The notes beneath the pieces were generated by a model. The model was not told the origin of the DNA, ran no database searches, and saw nothing but the letters and a program-made list of their open reading frames with translations. 64,000 bases of DNA, taken from positions 12,710,001-12,774,000 of the forward strand of contig NC_052613.1 of the NCBI RefSeq assembly GCF_016545825.1, given 5' to 3'. Numbering within the stretch: the stretch's first letter is position 1; the number at the start of each line of letters is the position of its first letter. Origin of the DNA: Eucalyptus grandis. Lineage: Eukaryota; Streptophyta; Magnoliopsida; Myrtales; Myrtaceae. Shown piece after piece: positions 48,907-60,605 of the stretch. The translations under genes and the position numbers were made by a program.

Positions 48907-49325
48907 TGTTGGGAATGACTGATCCCGAAAAGCGAATTCAATACTAAATCGAACCCCTAAATCAATGCGGAAGACGAAGCCCGGGAAAACACGTATCACC
49001 GATCGTAAAGACACCACGGAGTCGAGCGTACCTTGTTAGCCACGATTAGACACCAATGCCGATAGAGGAAGAGAAATTTGTCCTTTGTTCGATCCGATGA
49101 CGCTTGAAGGGAAGAAAACAAAGGGCCTTTGTGCTTACCGTTTCTTTTGGAGGGAGAGAGAGCGTTGGAGAAGACGTACGTTCTTTTCTGTTTCCAACAG
49201 CTGTCTTCTCCTTCTCTCTCCTCCCTTTTATACCTTCCCCCATCCACGGGCCTTATTCTCGTGGGCCGGGCCTTTTGGGCCCAGCATGGGCGGACGGGCC
49301 TTAAGCCCATCTCATAAATCCATCA
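48907..49325 (-). repeat. 5' LTR of the copia element
   Basis: Begins TGTTGGGAATGA and ends AAATCCATCA on the + strand. Matches 42106-42527 closely. Confidence 0.9.
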
Positions 49326-49810
49326 GGGTGCATTTGGGAATTATGTAAATGGTGAGACAGAACTAACGAACGATAATAAGGGTGAAGTTTCGGGCCCACT
49401 TTTTAACCTTCCGAGCCTTCTTTGGTGGCTTTAACGATGGCCAGGACTTGGTTCCCACTTCCGACCAACTTGCCTCCGAGAAATTGAGGCAACAGAAAGG
49501 AAATTAAAAATCAAATGAGATGAGATGAAATGCAATGGCAGCGTCTTCCGAGAAAGAAAGAGTGAGAAAATGACGAGGAAGCCCACAAATGAAAAGACGG
49601 AGAGACATAGAGAGGGATGAAAAAGAACACATGATACTGAAGAAGGAGAAGAGGGGGAGGGAGGATGGTTGGAAACTTGGAGCGACACAAAAGTCTTTCG
49701 ACTCGCATGTTTAGTGGTGCTTAGAGCTTCTCCCCAATGGAGTAGGAGCAGTAGGGTATTGGTGTCCTGCTGTATAGGTGTAAATAACGGAAGGAAGATA
49801 TGCAGCCAGT

Positions 49811-51219
49811 TCATGGTTTAGCTAAATTTGCTTAAATTGTGGATCCCTTCGAAAAGATTTGCTCTTGTTTTCAACTTGTGTTCGAGTGGGTTTACATTTG
49901 TTTGAAATCATATTAAAGAAAGCTAACATAAGACGATGCTGCCCAGTCTTGGCCCCGCTGCTTCCTTGAATAGCGCACCTATCATAGACAATCAATTCCA
50001 CCATCTCATGATGCTGCAACAATGGGAAAAACATAGCACTCAAGCACAATAATGAAGACCATAAAATATTAGGATCCTTATTGGGAATCACAGTCAATCT
50101 TACCCTATTAAGTATAATAAATTCAAGAAATGATAAGAACTTCAAATTCCTAACATTTGATATTGGAACTTTGAAAAAATGGTCGCATTTTAATCATGTT
50201 CTCATTATCAATTGACCTTTTCGAACTTCCTATATAAATGACTTGACTACTATGGGTGTATTTGGTTGTCTTAATAAACTAATGTTTGATTAAAAATAAG
50301 AATTTGATTGATGTGAATATCCTATGTATTTTTTCATGTTCAATTTCGTGTTTGAAGGATGATTGACCTTGCTATACACTATACCATATCGTTAATGGAA
50401 TGGATATTTTTGAGTCTAAACTACTTAAGCTATGGAAAAAAAAAGTGGAATAGAATATCAAAGAGTAAGAACAATGAGCTAATTTGTTGAACTTTTATCA
50501 CTGATGATAATTAGGGCTCTCCATTTGTAAAGATGACAAAGCTAGATGAGTTTTGGAGCAATCAATTAGATTGATAGCATACTACAAATAGACCTTTAAA
50601 TAGATGGATCATATGCGGCATATTAAGAAAAGTTCGACACATGCATAGTATTCCGGTTTAATCAATTAATCAAACTATACTTTTTAATATTCTGCTGGAG
50701 AGCATTATCATTTATTTATCATCTAAAGAGCCGTACAAGAAGAGACCATTTGTTGGAAACGAGAGGATGAGATTACTCTTAATCGTGGCCTTCCCTAGAG
50801 TTAGAGCAGATTATCAGGGGCTGCACGGAGCATCAAAGGCTAAGTTGCAACCACTAGATAGATGTCCAGTGCTTCAATTTTGAGTCAAGGCACAAAAGGG
50901 TCAATTGCTCTAAATTGGGATTTTTTAGGTGGGAACTTACACTGAAATTTGAACAATGGTTAAAATAATAGAAAACTTTCATCTCTATTTCACAAATAAT
51001 TGTATTGGACAAGATCTAGTTTAGATTATCAAGTTCCTACAACAATAGAAAGCAAACACCGACTTCCTAGAGAATTCCAAAATTAAATTGATAGAACAAT
51101 AGGAACATTATGAGTGCCTCATCAACATCGACCTGCTTGAGGGACATACTCCTCATCAAAAGAGGCACATTATTAATTTAGATGTTAGAAGAAGTTCACT
51201 CTTGATTATAATGAGGGTT
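49811..51219. other. Intergenic, no gene recognised
   Basis: AT-rich; the 49822-50145 minus-strand open stretch is unrecognised. Confidence 0.5.
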
Positions 51220-51439
51220 CACTCACCTCTAAGAAGGAAATGCACTTTGACCTTTAAGGATTATGCACTTGATGTGAACAAGATCGTGCAAATCACCGTA
51301 AAAGAGTGAGCAATTTATTGTGAGGAGGGTGCACTTCACCCTAAAAAGCATGCACATTATTTAGAATAGGACTACATCTCAATAGGAACCTTGTCATTTC
51401 TTCATAAACAATTATCTCTTGATGTCATGTACTTAGCTG

Positions 51440-51627
51440 GTTCAAGGTATGGGGGCTAGACGACAACAAGAAGTACTGTGCGAAGGAGAGGAAGAAGGAA
51501 TCAAACGTCATTCTCTCTCTACCTTATCCACCATTCCTAGATGCAGGCCCCATGTGCAAAGCATGGAAAGAACAACAATAACATATGAACTCTAAATAAA
51601 AGAAAAAAACTGAAAAGTATTATACAT

Positions 51628-51671
<44 letters not shown>

Positions 51672-51905
51672 ACATAAATTATCTGTGCAGAAGACCAATG
51701 ACCCCATGGGAATTATGAAAGTTTGATTCCTTGACTTACGCGTATGTCCTGCCATAATTACCCTTCTTTCAATGCTTTGCACATGGGGCCTGCATCCGGC
51801 AATAATGAAGAGGGTAGAGAGAGAATGGCGTTTGATTCCTTCTTCCTCTTCCTTGCTCAATAATTCTTGTTGTCGTCTGGCCCCCATTTCTTGAACCACC
51901 CCTTG
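51440..51905. repeat. Inverted repeat, arms ~125 bp, loop ~190 bp
   Basis: The left arm (about 51445-51575) runs from GGGCTAGACGACAACAAG to CATGTGCAAAGCATGGAAAG. The right arm (about 51765-51900) is its reverse complement with a few mismatches. The loop holds the (GA)n tract. A transcript would fold into a long hairpin. Confidence 0.75.
51632..51669. repeat. (GA)n microsatellite
   Basis: 19 uninterrupted AG units in the loop of the inverted repeat. Confidence 0.95.
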
Positions 51906-52305
51906 AACCGCATCCTCGTGCCGACTCACTTCTTACCCCTTGAACCTTATAAATAATTTAATTTATCAATTTGGCCATCTTTGGATCAAATATTTATCCG
52001 TTGGACGAATCGTAGTTAGGCTGACAAAACAATAAGCATATTTTAATATGAGCCCACGGACCAAATAAAATGAGAAAGCTTCATTATGGGGATAATCATT
52101 ATAAAAGGGGAAAAATAGAAAATGGTGCTAGAAGGTTTGCAATTTAATTCGATTCCAAACCACTTTATTTTTTGCCACTAATCTAATGCATAACGTATCT
52201 TTTAGAGAGCGAAACTAGGTAGCGATGACAGTAATGAAGATAAAGTAACAATTTTTTTAGTCATTATTTTAAAAAAAAATTATTAACCGGTCTTTCTGAA
52301 CATTT

Positions 52306-53601
52306 GGGTTGCGCATGACAAAATTTCTCAATTTATATTCCCCGACAAGTTTTTGAGCAAAGAAACCCGTTTGATAACGGCTCAAAATTTCTATTTCAAA
52401 CAAAACTGGTTGATAACGTATAAAATTCCTGTTTCTAGGAATATAAATTGATTATATATCAACATAGAAAATCCTCTAATACAAAATAATAGTCGAAATA
52501 ATACTAAAACAACATAGGAAATCCTCAAATACAAAATAATAGTAAAAAATACTAATACATTACAAAAGTTGAAAATACAATTTCATGGAATTTCCGACAT
52601 ATTATTATTCCTTGCCATTTTATTGGCAATGGTTTTCCTAAGCGTATTTATTTGGTTTCCCTCATCGATCAATGTATCATTTGCAAGTTTATCTTGCGTA
52701 GGTTCAGACAAGTATTGCGGAAGCATGAATATGGGTGCCATCAATGGCGCCTATACAGCTCTGTCATTTTATCAAAAACTAGTATTATACAAGATTATCA
52801 ACAAAATAAAATTGATGGTGTAAAGGAATATATGAGAATTCTACCTTGAAGTAATGTTTATGGTTAGAACTAATCGGGGAAGGTCGGTTTATTTTGATTC
52901 TCGAATTGAATCAATCCAGTTGCTCATCCATAATTTCTTTATTGTTGCTCAATGAACCTTTAATGGCCCTTGCATAGCAAAGAGAGAGATTCTCTTGAAT
53001 CTCTTGCCTTCGAATTAAAATTCAAGATTGTGTAACAATCTAATTATTTTGATTTTGCAAGAATTTTGAATCCGTAAAGAAACAAGGTTAAATTTCTAGG
53101 CACGTTTTTTATTCATCTATTACGTAAGAACTTTTTCTTCAACTGGCCATGCGCGCACCATTTCTAGGAGGAAAGTGCACCATAGTTTTTAAGTAAACAT
53201 TTAAGAACTTTGGTCGTTTTTTAAAGTTGGAGACCCATTCGATTGCCTTTCATCCTAAATAGGAAGTTATAAAAAAGAAAAAGAAAAAAAAAAACACGAG
53301 CAAAATAAGAATAAGAAAATTAGCAATAATTTGTGAAATTGTGGTTATGAGTGAATTAAGTTAGCAAGAAAGCGCAATGTTCTTTTTTATATGGTTTGAT
53401 TTCAGCTTCTAATTTCTATTTCAGAAATTGAGAAGTTAAAAATTTTAGCTTCGATTTCTTCAATTTCTCTATTTATGGAATATAAATCTATTTCGTAAAT
53501 AGAGAAATCAAATTGCTTTACCAAACGGGATTGCCCAAACCTCGTTATGGGAAACAAGAGAAACAGAAAATCGAGAAATGAAATTTTTGTCATGCGCACC
53601 C
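52306..53601. mobile_element. TIR element of undetermined superfamily, ~1.3 kb
   Basis: Ends GGGTTGCGCATGACAAAATT and its near-complement AATTTTTGTCATGCGCACCC. It interrupts sequence continuous in modules 1 and 3. Subterminal TTTGATAACG/CAAAC words suggest a PIF/Harbinger- or hAT-like MITE, but I could not define the target duplication. Inside, a ~50-bp unit (AAATCCTC.AATACAAAATAATAGT) is tandemly repeated near 52470-52560. The open stretch 52569-52823 is unrecognised. Confidence 0.6.
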
Positions 53602-54499
53602 TGGTGACTAGCTAAGTAAATTATACAGTTTTTAATGCATTGGGTTCTCATGTAATATGGAATAATGGTTGGGACTTATATGACCGATGTATGAGACTGC
53701 GTCAATGAGACGATGATCCCAGTATGTCTATGTGATGCATGATGATGATAGGTGGGTACAAAAAATGAGTGGGAAAGAAATTGAGAGAGCAGCCTTTTGT
53801 CTGATTTCAGCCTTTCTGCCGCTTTAAAAATGCCAAGACTAGGGTGCTATTTTTGACCAACTTGCTCCCATTAAAACAAATCAAATGAAATCAACGACGA
53901 GAGATTAAGAAGGTGTAGAGATTCGAGTGCAAACAAGAACGAAGGAAGGGGAGTGCGAAGAAGCAATCGGCGGAGAAAAAAAAAACACAGCAACTTTTTT
54001 CTGGAATATTTAATTATCATAGGCCGAGTTTTAGTGAATAGAGACCCGAATGATGAGGATGGAAAGAAGAGATGCGGATGGACTATGAAGCACCGTAGCT
54101 TAATCTTAGTTAAGACCTTAACTAAAAATCAGTCAATTACTTGGAAGGCTGAAAGCTTGGTAGCAGATTACTCCAAGTCGTCACCAGCCAAGGTTAAATA
54201 ACAAAGAAGACCGTCGCCTCAATCAAGACAAGAATAGTGGACTTATGAACAATCGAGTAATAGCAAGTAATAGCAAATGTGATTTATAAAAAAAGTGTGT
54301 CTACTTTACTGGTCAGAGTCACCACCATCTCAGATCTTTCCACCACTGTTGAAGGATAAACATAGATTGAACACTAGTCCTAAACCTGTTTCTTGACCAA
54401 ATTAAAATACTTAGGACTGAGATTACATAATTATAATAAGTCCAAATTTTTTTTTTTGGTAACTTTTCCCTATGAATGAGAGGGTATATTATCACGACA

Positions 54500-55760
54500 A
54501 GCATGCACCTCCTTTTAAAAATGTGACCGATTTATTAGGGAGGAGTGCGCTTCACCCTAAAGAGCATGCACATTATTCAGGGTAGGACAGCATCTCAACA
54601 GTGACCTTATAATTTCGCTATGAACAAATATCTCTTGGCATCGAGAAACGGAGGCCAGACAACAAAAAGTACCGTGCGAAGGAGTGAAAGAAGGGATCAA
54701 ACATCGAAAGAACGTGTAAACTAAAATTTTATTTAGCAAAGAAAATCGAAAAGTAATATACATGGAGGGAAGGTGGGGGGGAGAGAGTAATGAATAAGTT
54801 ATTTGTACAAAAGAGCAATGAAAATAGGAGTAAAATATGAATTATAAAAGTTCGGTTACTTGGCTAAAATAAGTTATTTGTACAAAAGAGCAATGAAAAT
54901 AGGAAGTAAGATATGAATTATAAAAGTTGGATTCCTTGGCTTCTGCACATGTCCTGCCATATGCTCACCCTTCTTTAGATGCTTTGCACATGGGGCCTCT
55001 ATCTGGGAATGGTGAAGAGGGTAGAGAGAGAATGGCGTTTAATAAATAAATTATTTGCTCAAAAAGAGCAATGAAAATAGAAAAGTAATACATGAATTAT
55101 CAAAGTTTGATTCCCTGGCTTTCGCACATGCCCTGCCATAATCACCTCCCCTTCTTTCGATGCTTAGCACATGAGGTCTGCAACCGCACATGGTGAAGAG
55201 GGTAGATAGAGAATAACTTCTGCAACTCCACATAAGATCCGCTCCCATTTCTTTACCTCGTGGACGAATTGTAGTTAGGTTGGCAAAACAGTATGCATAT
55301 TTTAATATGACCCCCGGACTAAATAAAATGAGGATGCTTCGGTATGAATATAATCATTATAAAAGAGAAAAAAGAAAATGGTGCTTGAAAGTTTGCAATA
55401 TAATTTGATCTATGGCGACTCAATATTTGGCTGCTAATCTAATGCGTAATGTACTTTTCAGAGAGCGAAGCTAAGTAGCAACCATAGTAATTAAGAAAAG
55501 CAACAGTTTTTTCTTTCTAGCCATTAATCAAAAATGATTTTTTTATCAAGTATTTCTGGACATTTGTTGAGCAATCGACTGAATAATTTTTGGAACTTTC
55601 AATGCATGGAGGCTTCAATGATGCCAAGACTCGGTCCCACATCCGACCAACTTGCTTCCGAGAAATCGAGTCCACAGAAATGAAATGAAATCAGCGAGGA
55701 CGAGATGGAAAAAAATACAACGGCAGCTTCTTCCGAGAAAGAAAGAGCGCTTTAGTGCTT
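54500..55760. repeat. CNL upstream module 3 (adjacent to the second CNL)
   Basis: Colinear with modules 1 and 2. It reaches the TTCCGAGAAAGAAAGAG landmark at about 55732-55748, 150 bp before the CNL start codon. This identifies the module as the upstream region of this CNL clade. Confidence 0.7.
54790..55210 (+). repeat. Three tandem ~75-bp units inside module 3
   Basis: Units starting AATAAGTTATTTGTACAAAAG or similar lie at about 54793, 54868 and 55040. Each ends in ATGAATTAT.AAAGTT. Between and after them lie two copies of the CTTTGCACATGGGGCCT / GTGAAGAGGGTAGA block, which is one arm of the module 2 inverted repeat. Confidence 0.7.
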
Positions 55761-55897
55761 AAAAAGTCTTTGATTCACACCATCATTTCATCCTGTTGTC
55801 CTGGACGGAAGAACTTTTGTTTCCTCTCCGCTCTCTGCACTTTGTTTCGACCCTTTCGGCACTCTTGTTTAATCCTTTGCCACTCGCGAACCAAGCC

Positions 55898-58800
55898 ATG
55901 CCCATCGCAGAGCTCTTTCTTGGCGCCTTTCTTTCGGTGCTCTTCGAAAGGTTGGCCTCTCACGAGGTTCTCAACTTTGCGCGGCGCGAGGGTATAGATA
56001 CGCTGCTGAAGAAATGGGAGAAGATGTTGATTAGCATTAACAAGGTGTTGGATGATGCAGAGGATAGGCAACTCACCGACGATCTCAATGTGAAGTCGTG
56101 GCTTAAAGATCTCAAGAACTTGGTCTACGACATCGAAGACTTGCTTGACGAGTTTGCCATGGAGTCCATGGAAAATAAGTCCAAGGCAGAACCCGGCACT
56201 AGCAAGGTATGTTCCCTTCTTCCGAGTTGTTGCTTTAGCTTGAGCCCGAAAGCATTTATGTTCGATCATAAAATGAGATCCAAGATAGAAGAGATGGATG
56301 GTAGATTAAAAGATATCATCACTCAGAAAGATACTTTGAGCTTGAGAGAGAACAACGGGAAGGGAGCGGCATACCGAGGAGTGGATAAACCGCTTCACAC
56401 TACAAGTTTGCCCGAGCCTTATTTTGTTAGCAGGGAGGTTGAAAAAATGAAGATCCTTGAATTGTTGATCGGTGAAGAAGAAGAAGATGATAGGACATGT
56501 GCATATCTAAAAGTGATTCCCATTGTGGGGATGGGGGTATTGGGAAGACTGCTTTGGCTCAGCAAGTCTACAATGATGATAGAGTTACCAACAATTTCGA
56601 TGTGAAAGCATGGGCTTGCGTTTCCGATGATTTCGACGTGCTTGCTATTACAAAGAAGATCCTTGAGACAGTGAATGACCATTTGCTTTGTGAAGGAAAG
56701 GACCTAAATTGGCTTCATGGTAAGCTCAAGGAACACCTTGTGGGGAAGAAGTTTCTTGTCGTTCTAGATGATGTTTGGAATGAGAATTATGGAGAATGGA
56801 TTATCCTCTTGAAGCCTTTTCAATTAGGAGTGAAGGGAAGCAAGGTCATTGTCACGACTCGTAATTTTCATGTTGCTGAAATAGCCCGTGCTCAACCCTA
56901 TATTCTCAAAGAGTTGTCGCAAGATTCTTGTATGACTTTGTTTGCATTTCATGCTTTTGGAGTGGGAAATTTCGACCATCATCTAGAACTCAAAGGGTTA
57001 GGTATGAAAATAGTGGAAAAATGCGGAGGGTTGCCATTAGCCGTGAAGACTTTGGCTGGGTTACTGAGCTTTAAAGTCAGTCCCCATGAATGGAAAGATA
57101 TATTGGATAGCAAAATTTGGGATCTACCGAAAGAACGGAATGATATCATTCCGGCCTTGAAACTTAGCTATCTCCATCTCCCTTCAAATTTGAGGAGATG
57201 TTTCGCATATTGTGCTATATTTCCCAAGGATTATGAAATTGAACGGGACGAGTTGATTCACTGGTGGATTGCAGAGGGCTTGTTGGAAGGAAAAGAAGGA
57301 AAGAACTGTTGGAATGCAGGTTTGAAATTTTTCGACGAGCTAGTTTCTAGATCGTTACTTCAAAAGTCGAGTAGCAGTGAATCACGATTCTTGATGCATG
57401 ATCTTGTGAATGACCTAGCAAAGCTAGTTGCCAGTGCAACTTGTTTTAGCTCAGGAGAGTTTGAGTATGAGGGTGGTCAAAATAATGCATCTTTAGTTCG
57501 TCATGCCTCATTCATTTGCAGTAGTCTCATTGTGGCAAAAAGATTCAAGATATATTATGAAATGAAGGGACTTAGGAGCTTCGTATCGTTGGCGAAGCAA
57601 CCTAGGTATCATTATAAGTCTTATTTGTCAAATAAAGTGTTAGGCGACTTGTTATCCGAATTGAAGTACTTGAGGGTGCTTTCATTACATCACTATCGCA
57701 TCAGAGAGGTACCGGATTGCATTGGCAAACTGAGGCACCTGAGGTGCCTTAATTTGTCGTATACTGACATTGAAACCCTTCCAAAGTCAATTGTTGCATT
57801 GTACTACTTAGAAACCTTGATGTTGCGGGGATGTCAAAATCTTACCAAATTACCATAAGGTATGGAGAAACTTATCAATCTAAAATTTCTCGACTTTACC
57901 GACACTCCGAGCCTAAAAGTGATGCCATTATGTATAGGTAATTTGGTGGATCTTGAGATGCTATCCAAATTTGTAGTGGGAACGGAAGTAGGGTTGAGGT
58001 TGAAGGAGTTAAAAAACTTAGAGAACCTTGGAGGGGAATTGTGCATCTCTAATTTGCATAAGATTCGAGAAGCCAGAGATGCCATGGGTGCCAATTTATG
58101 CATGAAGGAGCGAATATGCCGGTTGACCATGCAATGGTGTGAAGATTTTGGAAATTTCCGAAATGAAGAGCTTGAAGCAAAAGTCCTTGACTTTCTTCGC
58201 CCTCATCCAAACCTTGAAAATCTCGCAATATCCTACTATGGTGGCCTAGAATTCCCGTCATGGTTAGGAAGTCCCTCATACATTAACATGGTGCATTTAC
58301 GTTTACATGGGTGTTGTCGGGCCAAAGCGCTAGCCTCATTGGGACAACTATCTTCTCTAAAAGAATTGTACATCGAAGGTCTAAATGCAATACACACGGT
58401 AGGGTTCGAATTTTATGGAACTGAAAGTCCTTTTCCGTCCTTAATGACTTTGGAATTCAATGACATGCCAACGTGGGAGGACTGGTCTCATTGTGTCAGC
58501 ACTCAAGAAGTAGGAGTTTTATTCCCTTGTCTTGAGCATCTGGTCATTCGGGATTGTCCTATGTTGATTGGAAGATTGCCTAGTCAATTGAGCTCCCTCA
58601 AAAAGCTAGAAATCAACTCCTGTCCACGTATGGATGCCTCATCCTCTATCATTAGCCTTCCATCCCTCAATGAATTAAACTTTAGAGGTTGTAATGAGGG
58701 CGTGCTGAAGAGTTTGGTAAACTTGACATCTTTAACTGCTCTTGTCATACAAGATGCTGTTAAATTAACTTGCTTAAATTATGAGTTTACAAGCTCCTTG

Positions 58801-59325
58801 GTCATGCTGGAGAAGTTAGAGATGAAAAGTTGTAAAAAGTTGATGTACCTGTGGCAAGAGAGAGATGTAATTCGAAATCTCACTTGTCTAAAGAGCTTAG
58901 TTGTCAAAAGTTGTCCTGAATTAATATCATTTTCAATTGAAGAAAGAGATATAGAGTTGTCTAGCAAGCTGGAGACTATGGACTCACGAAAGTGCATCAA
59001 TTTGGAGAAGCATCCAAGCAAGATTTACACCATTTCCTCTCTTCAAGACTTGACTGTCAAGAAATGTCCAAAACTCGTGTCCTTCCCCGAAATAGGTATG
59101 TCGACATCATTGATATCACTAAATATCCAAGATTGCGAGATGTTACAATCTTTGCCTAGAAGATTAAGTGTTCATATGGATGAACCAAGCAGCAACAGCA
59201 ATAATCATGGTGACATGACGTCTTGTTTGCAAGAATTAACAATTAACAGATGCGATTCTCTACCGGCCTCTTCATTCATCACATGGACTCGGGGATTGAA
59301 TGGAATGGGTAAGTTTAACAAGTGA
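55898..59325 (+). pseudogene. CC-NB-LRR (CNL) resistance gene, RPP13-like 1 type, inactivated and 3'-truncated
   Basis: Start ATG 55898 gives MPIAELFLGAFLSVLFERLA, the family N-terminus. A coiled coil with EDLLDEF follows. At the P-loop the frame breaks: the G run at 56533-56537 has five G where GMGGIGKT needs six. The new frame (to 57858) has TALAQQVYND, FLVVLDDVW (kinase-2), GSKVIVTTR, CGGLPLAVKTL, CFAYCAIFPKDYE and MHD (57394-57402). A TAA at 57856-57858 replaces the Gln of LTKLPQGM. The same frame then continues through LRRs to 59325. It ends about 225 residues earlier than the first CNL, where unrelated sequence begins after a GGTAAGT. Two inactivating lesions plus truncation make it a pseudogene. 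The upstream region is module 3. Confidence 0.88.
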
Positions 59326-60605
59326 TACATATATAAGTGGTATTGTTAACTTTTGCTTCAATATAATGCTTATATCTAATGAATGTGTATTTTTTTTTTC
59401 CTTTAGACAATAATTATTGGAGGAATTTCGACACTGCGCTGCAGATGTAAGTGAGGAATTGTATTGAATTAGTTGACTTCGATGAGATTTTATTTGATTT
59501 GATGATGTTATGCAATGCAAGAAGAAATTAAAGAACGAGAGTGAGAACCTCAACAAACTATATCTTCTGTTAATTTATTTATTCTACTTCACTGATCGCT
59601 ATTTTCCGTTACTTATTCGTTTATGGTTGATCACATTCACTGATTATTATAAATTTTGGGTTACTCTTTAGTTGGTACGCTCCGATTAAAAGCTTTATGT
59701 CTTCAACATCGATACTCTATCTTCTGATGATTTTAGTTACTCATGGAAGAATGTGTAGCTAATTGATATATTGGTTTGGAATGAGAAGCTCCTGTCATAA
59801 TAATGTCCCAAGACGACCTTAACAACCCGCACCCATTCGTCGACAACAATCATTACATGAGGGTAGTAAAGAGGCTGCAGATGTAAGTGATTTGGGTATC
59901 TCCAAATCGATTAAACCATAATTTCTGCTTCAACTTTTCGATCTCGTGTGATGTGCAATGACGCAAATAACACAAATGAGGCATCCCAATGATATCTTCT
60001 TGAAATAGATGATGAACTTTCGAGGTGATTGGACTTATTTCTTTTTTATATGTATTCATGATTTTGTCCAATATGTCGAGCTTTTAGATGAGTGAAATTC
60101 GTGAAGAGTAACAATTCTTCCGTGTATCCACGCTATTTCGTAATCCCATATTGCATCACTTTTTTAGCTATATACGGCTTATATAATTGAATAACTGTGG
60201 AATATCAATGTTCAATCCAGATGAATTTGTTTAATTATTTAAGCTGATTCATATTTGATTTCATTATTTTATTGTGCTCATGTTTTGCGGTGGGATCGTT
60301 GAAGTTAAGGCCAAGATTGAAGACGTGGGCTCAGAGATTGAGCAGAATGAGTAAGTTTAACAAGTGATATATATAAGTGATATTGTTAATTTTTGCTTCA
60401 ACATAATACTTATATCTAATTAATATGTTTTTTTTCCCTTCAGACAACAATTGTTGGAGGAATTTTGACATCACGTTGCAGATATAAGCGAGGAATTGTA
60501 TTGAATTAGTCGACTTCGATAATATAAGATATTATTTGATTTGATGATATTATGTAGTGCGAGAAGAAATTGAAGAACGAGAGCGAGAATCTCAACAAAC
60601 TATAT
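59290..60605 (+). repeat. ~270-bp direct duplication downstream of the CNL pseudogene
   Basis: 59290-59565 and 60335-60605 share GGTAAGTTTAACAAGTGATA, CTTATATCTAAT, ACAA.AATT.TTGGAGGAATTT, GGAATTGTATTGAATTAGT and CTCAACAAACTATAT. The units lie about 1.05 kb apart. Parts look exon-like (a KLKNESENLNK-type frame), but no family is certain. Confidence 0.7.

Larger units (their letters stand above)
42106..49325 (-). mobile_element. Ty1/copia LTR retrotransposon, 7.2 kb, degenerate
   Basis: The two LTRs (42106-42527 and 48907-49325) differ by eye at about 8 substitutions and 5 small indels. The target duplication is GGGTG (42101-42105, 49326-49330). Coding is on the minus strand in copia order: gag, protease, integrase, reverse transcriptase/RNase H. 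Every part has stops or frameshifts, so it cannot move alone. It inserted into CNL upstream module 1. Confidence 0.92.
39040..49810. repeat. CNL upstream module 1 (split by two transposons)
   Basis: Host sequence at 39040-40135, 41908-42105 and 49326-49810 is colinear with 51220-53960 (module 2) and 54500-55760 (module 3). Shared landmarks: GTGCACTT..CCTAAAGAG..ATGCAC (about 39210/51310/54550), ACAAAACAATAAGCATATTTT (about 39800/52030/55290), GCATCGGG (about 41910/53635), and CCGACCAACTTGC.TCCGAGAAAT (about 49460/55645). Only module 3 leads into a CNL gene. Confidence 0.7.
51220..53960. repeat. CNL upstream module 2
   Basis: Colinear with modules 1 and 3 (landmarks listed for module 1). It contains an inverted repeat and is split by a TIR element at 52306-53601. 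It ends without a following CNL gene; the sequence after about 53960 is unrelated to a CNL start. Confidence 0.65.

Noticed and set aside
52569..52823. 84-codon hydrophobic frame in the TIR element
   Set aside because: Low-complexity AT-rich sequence with a chance hydrophobic run; no domain.
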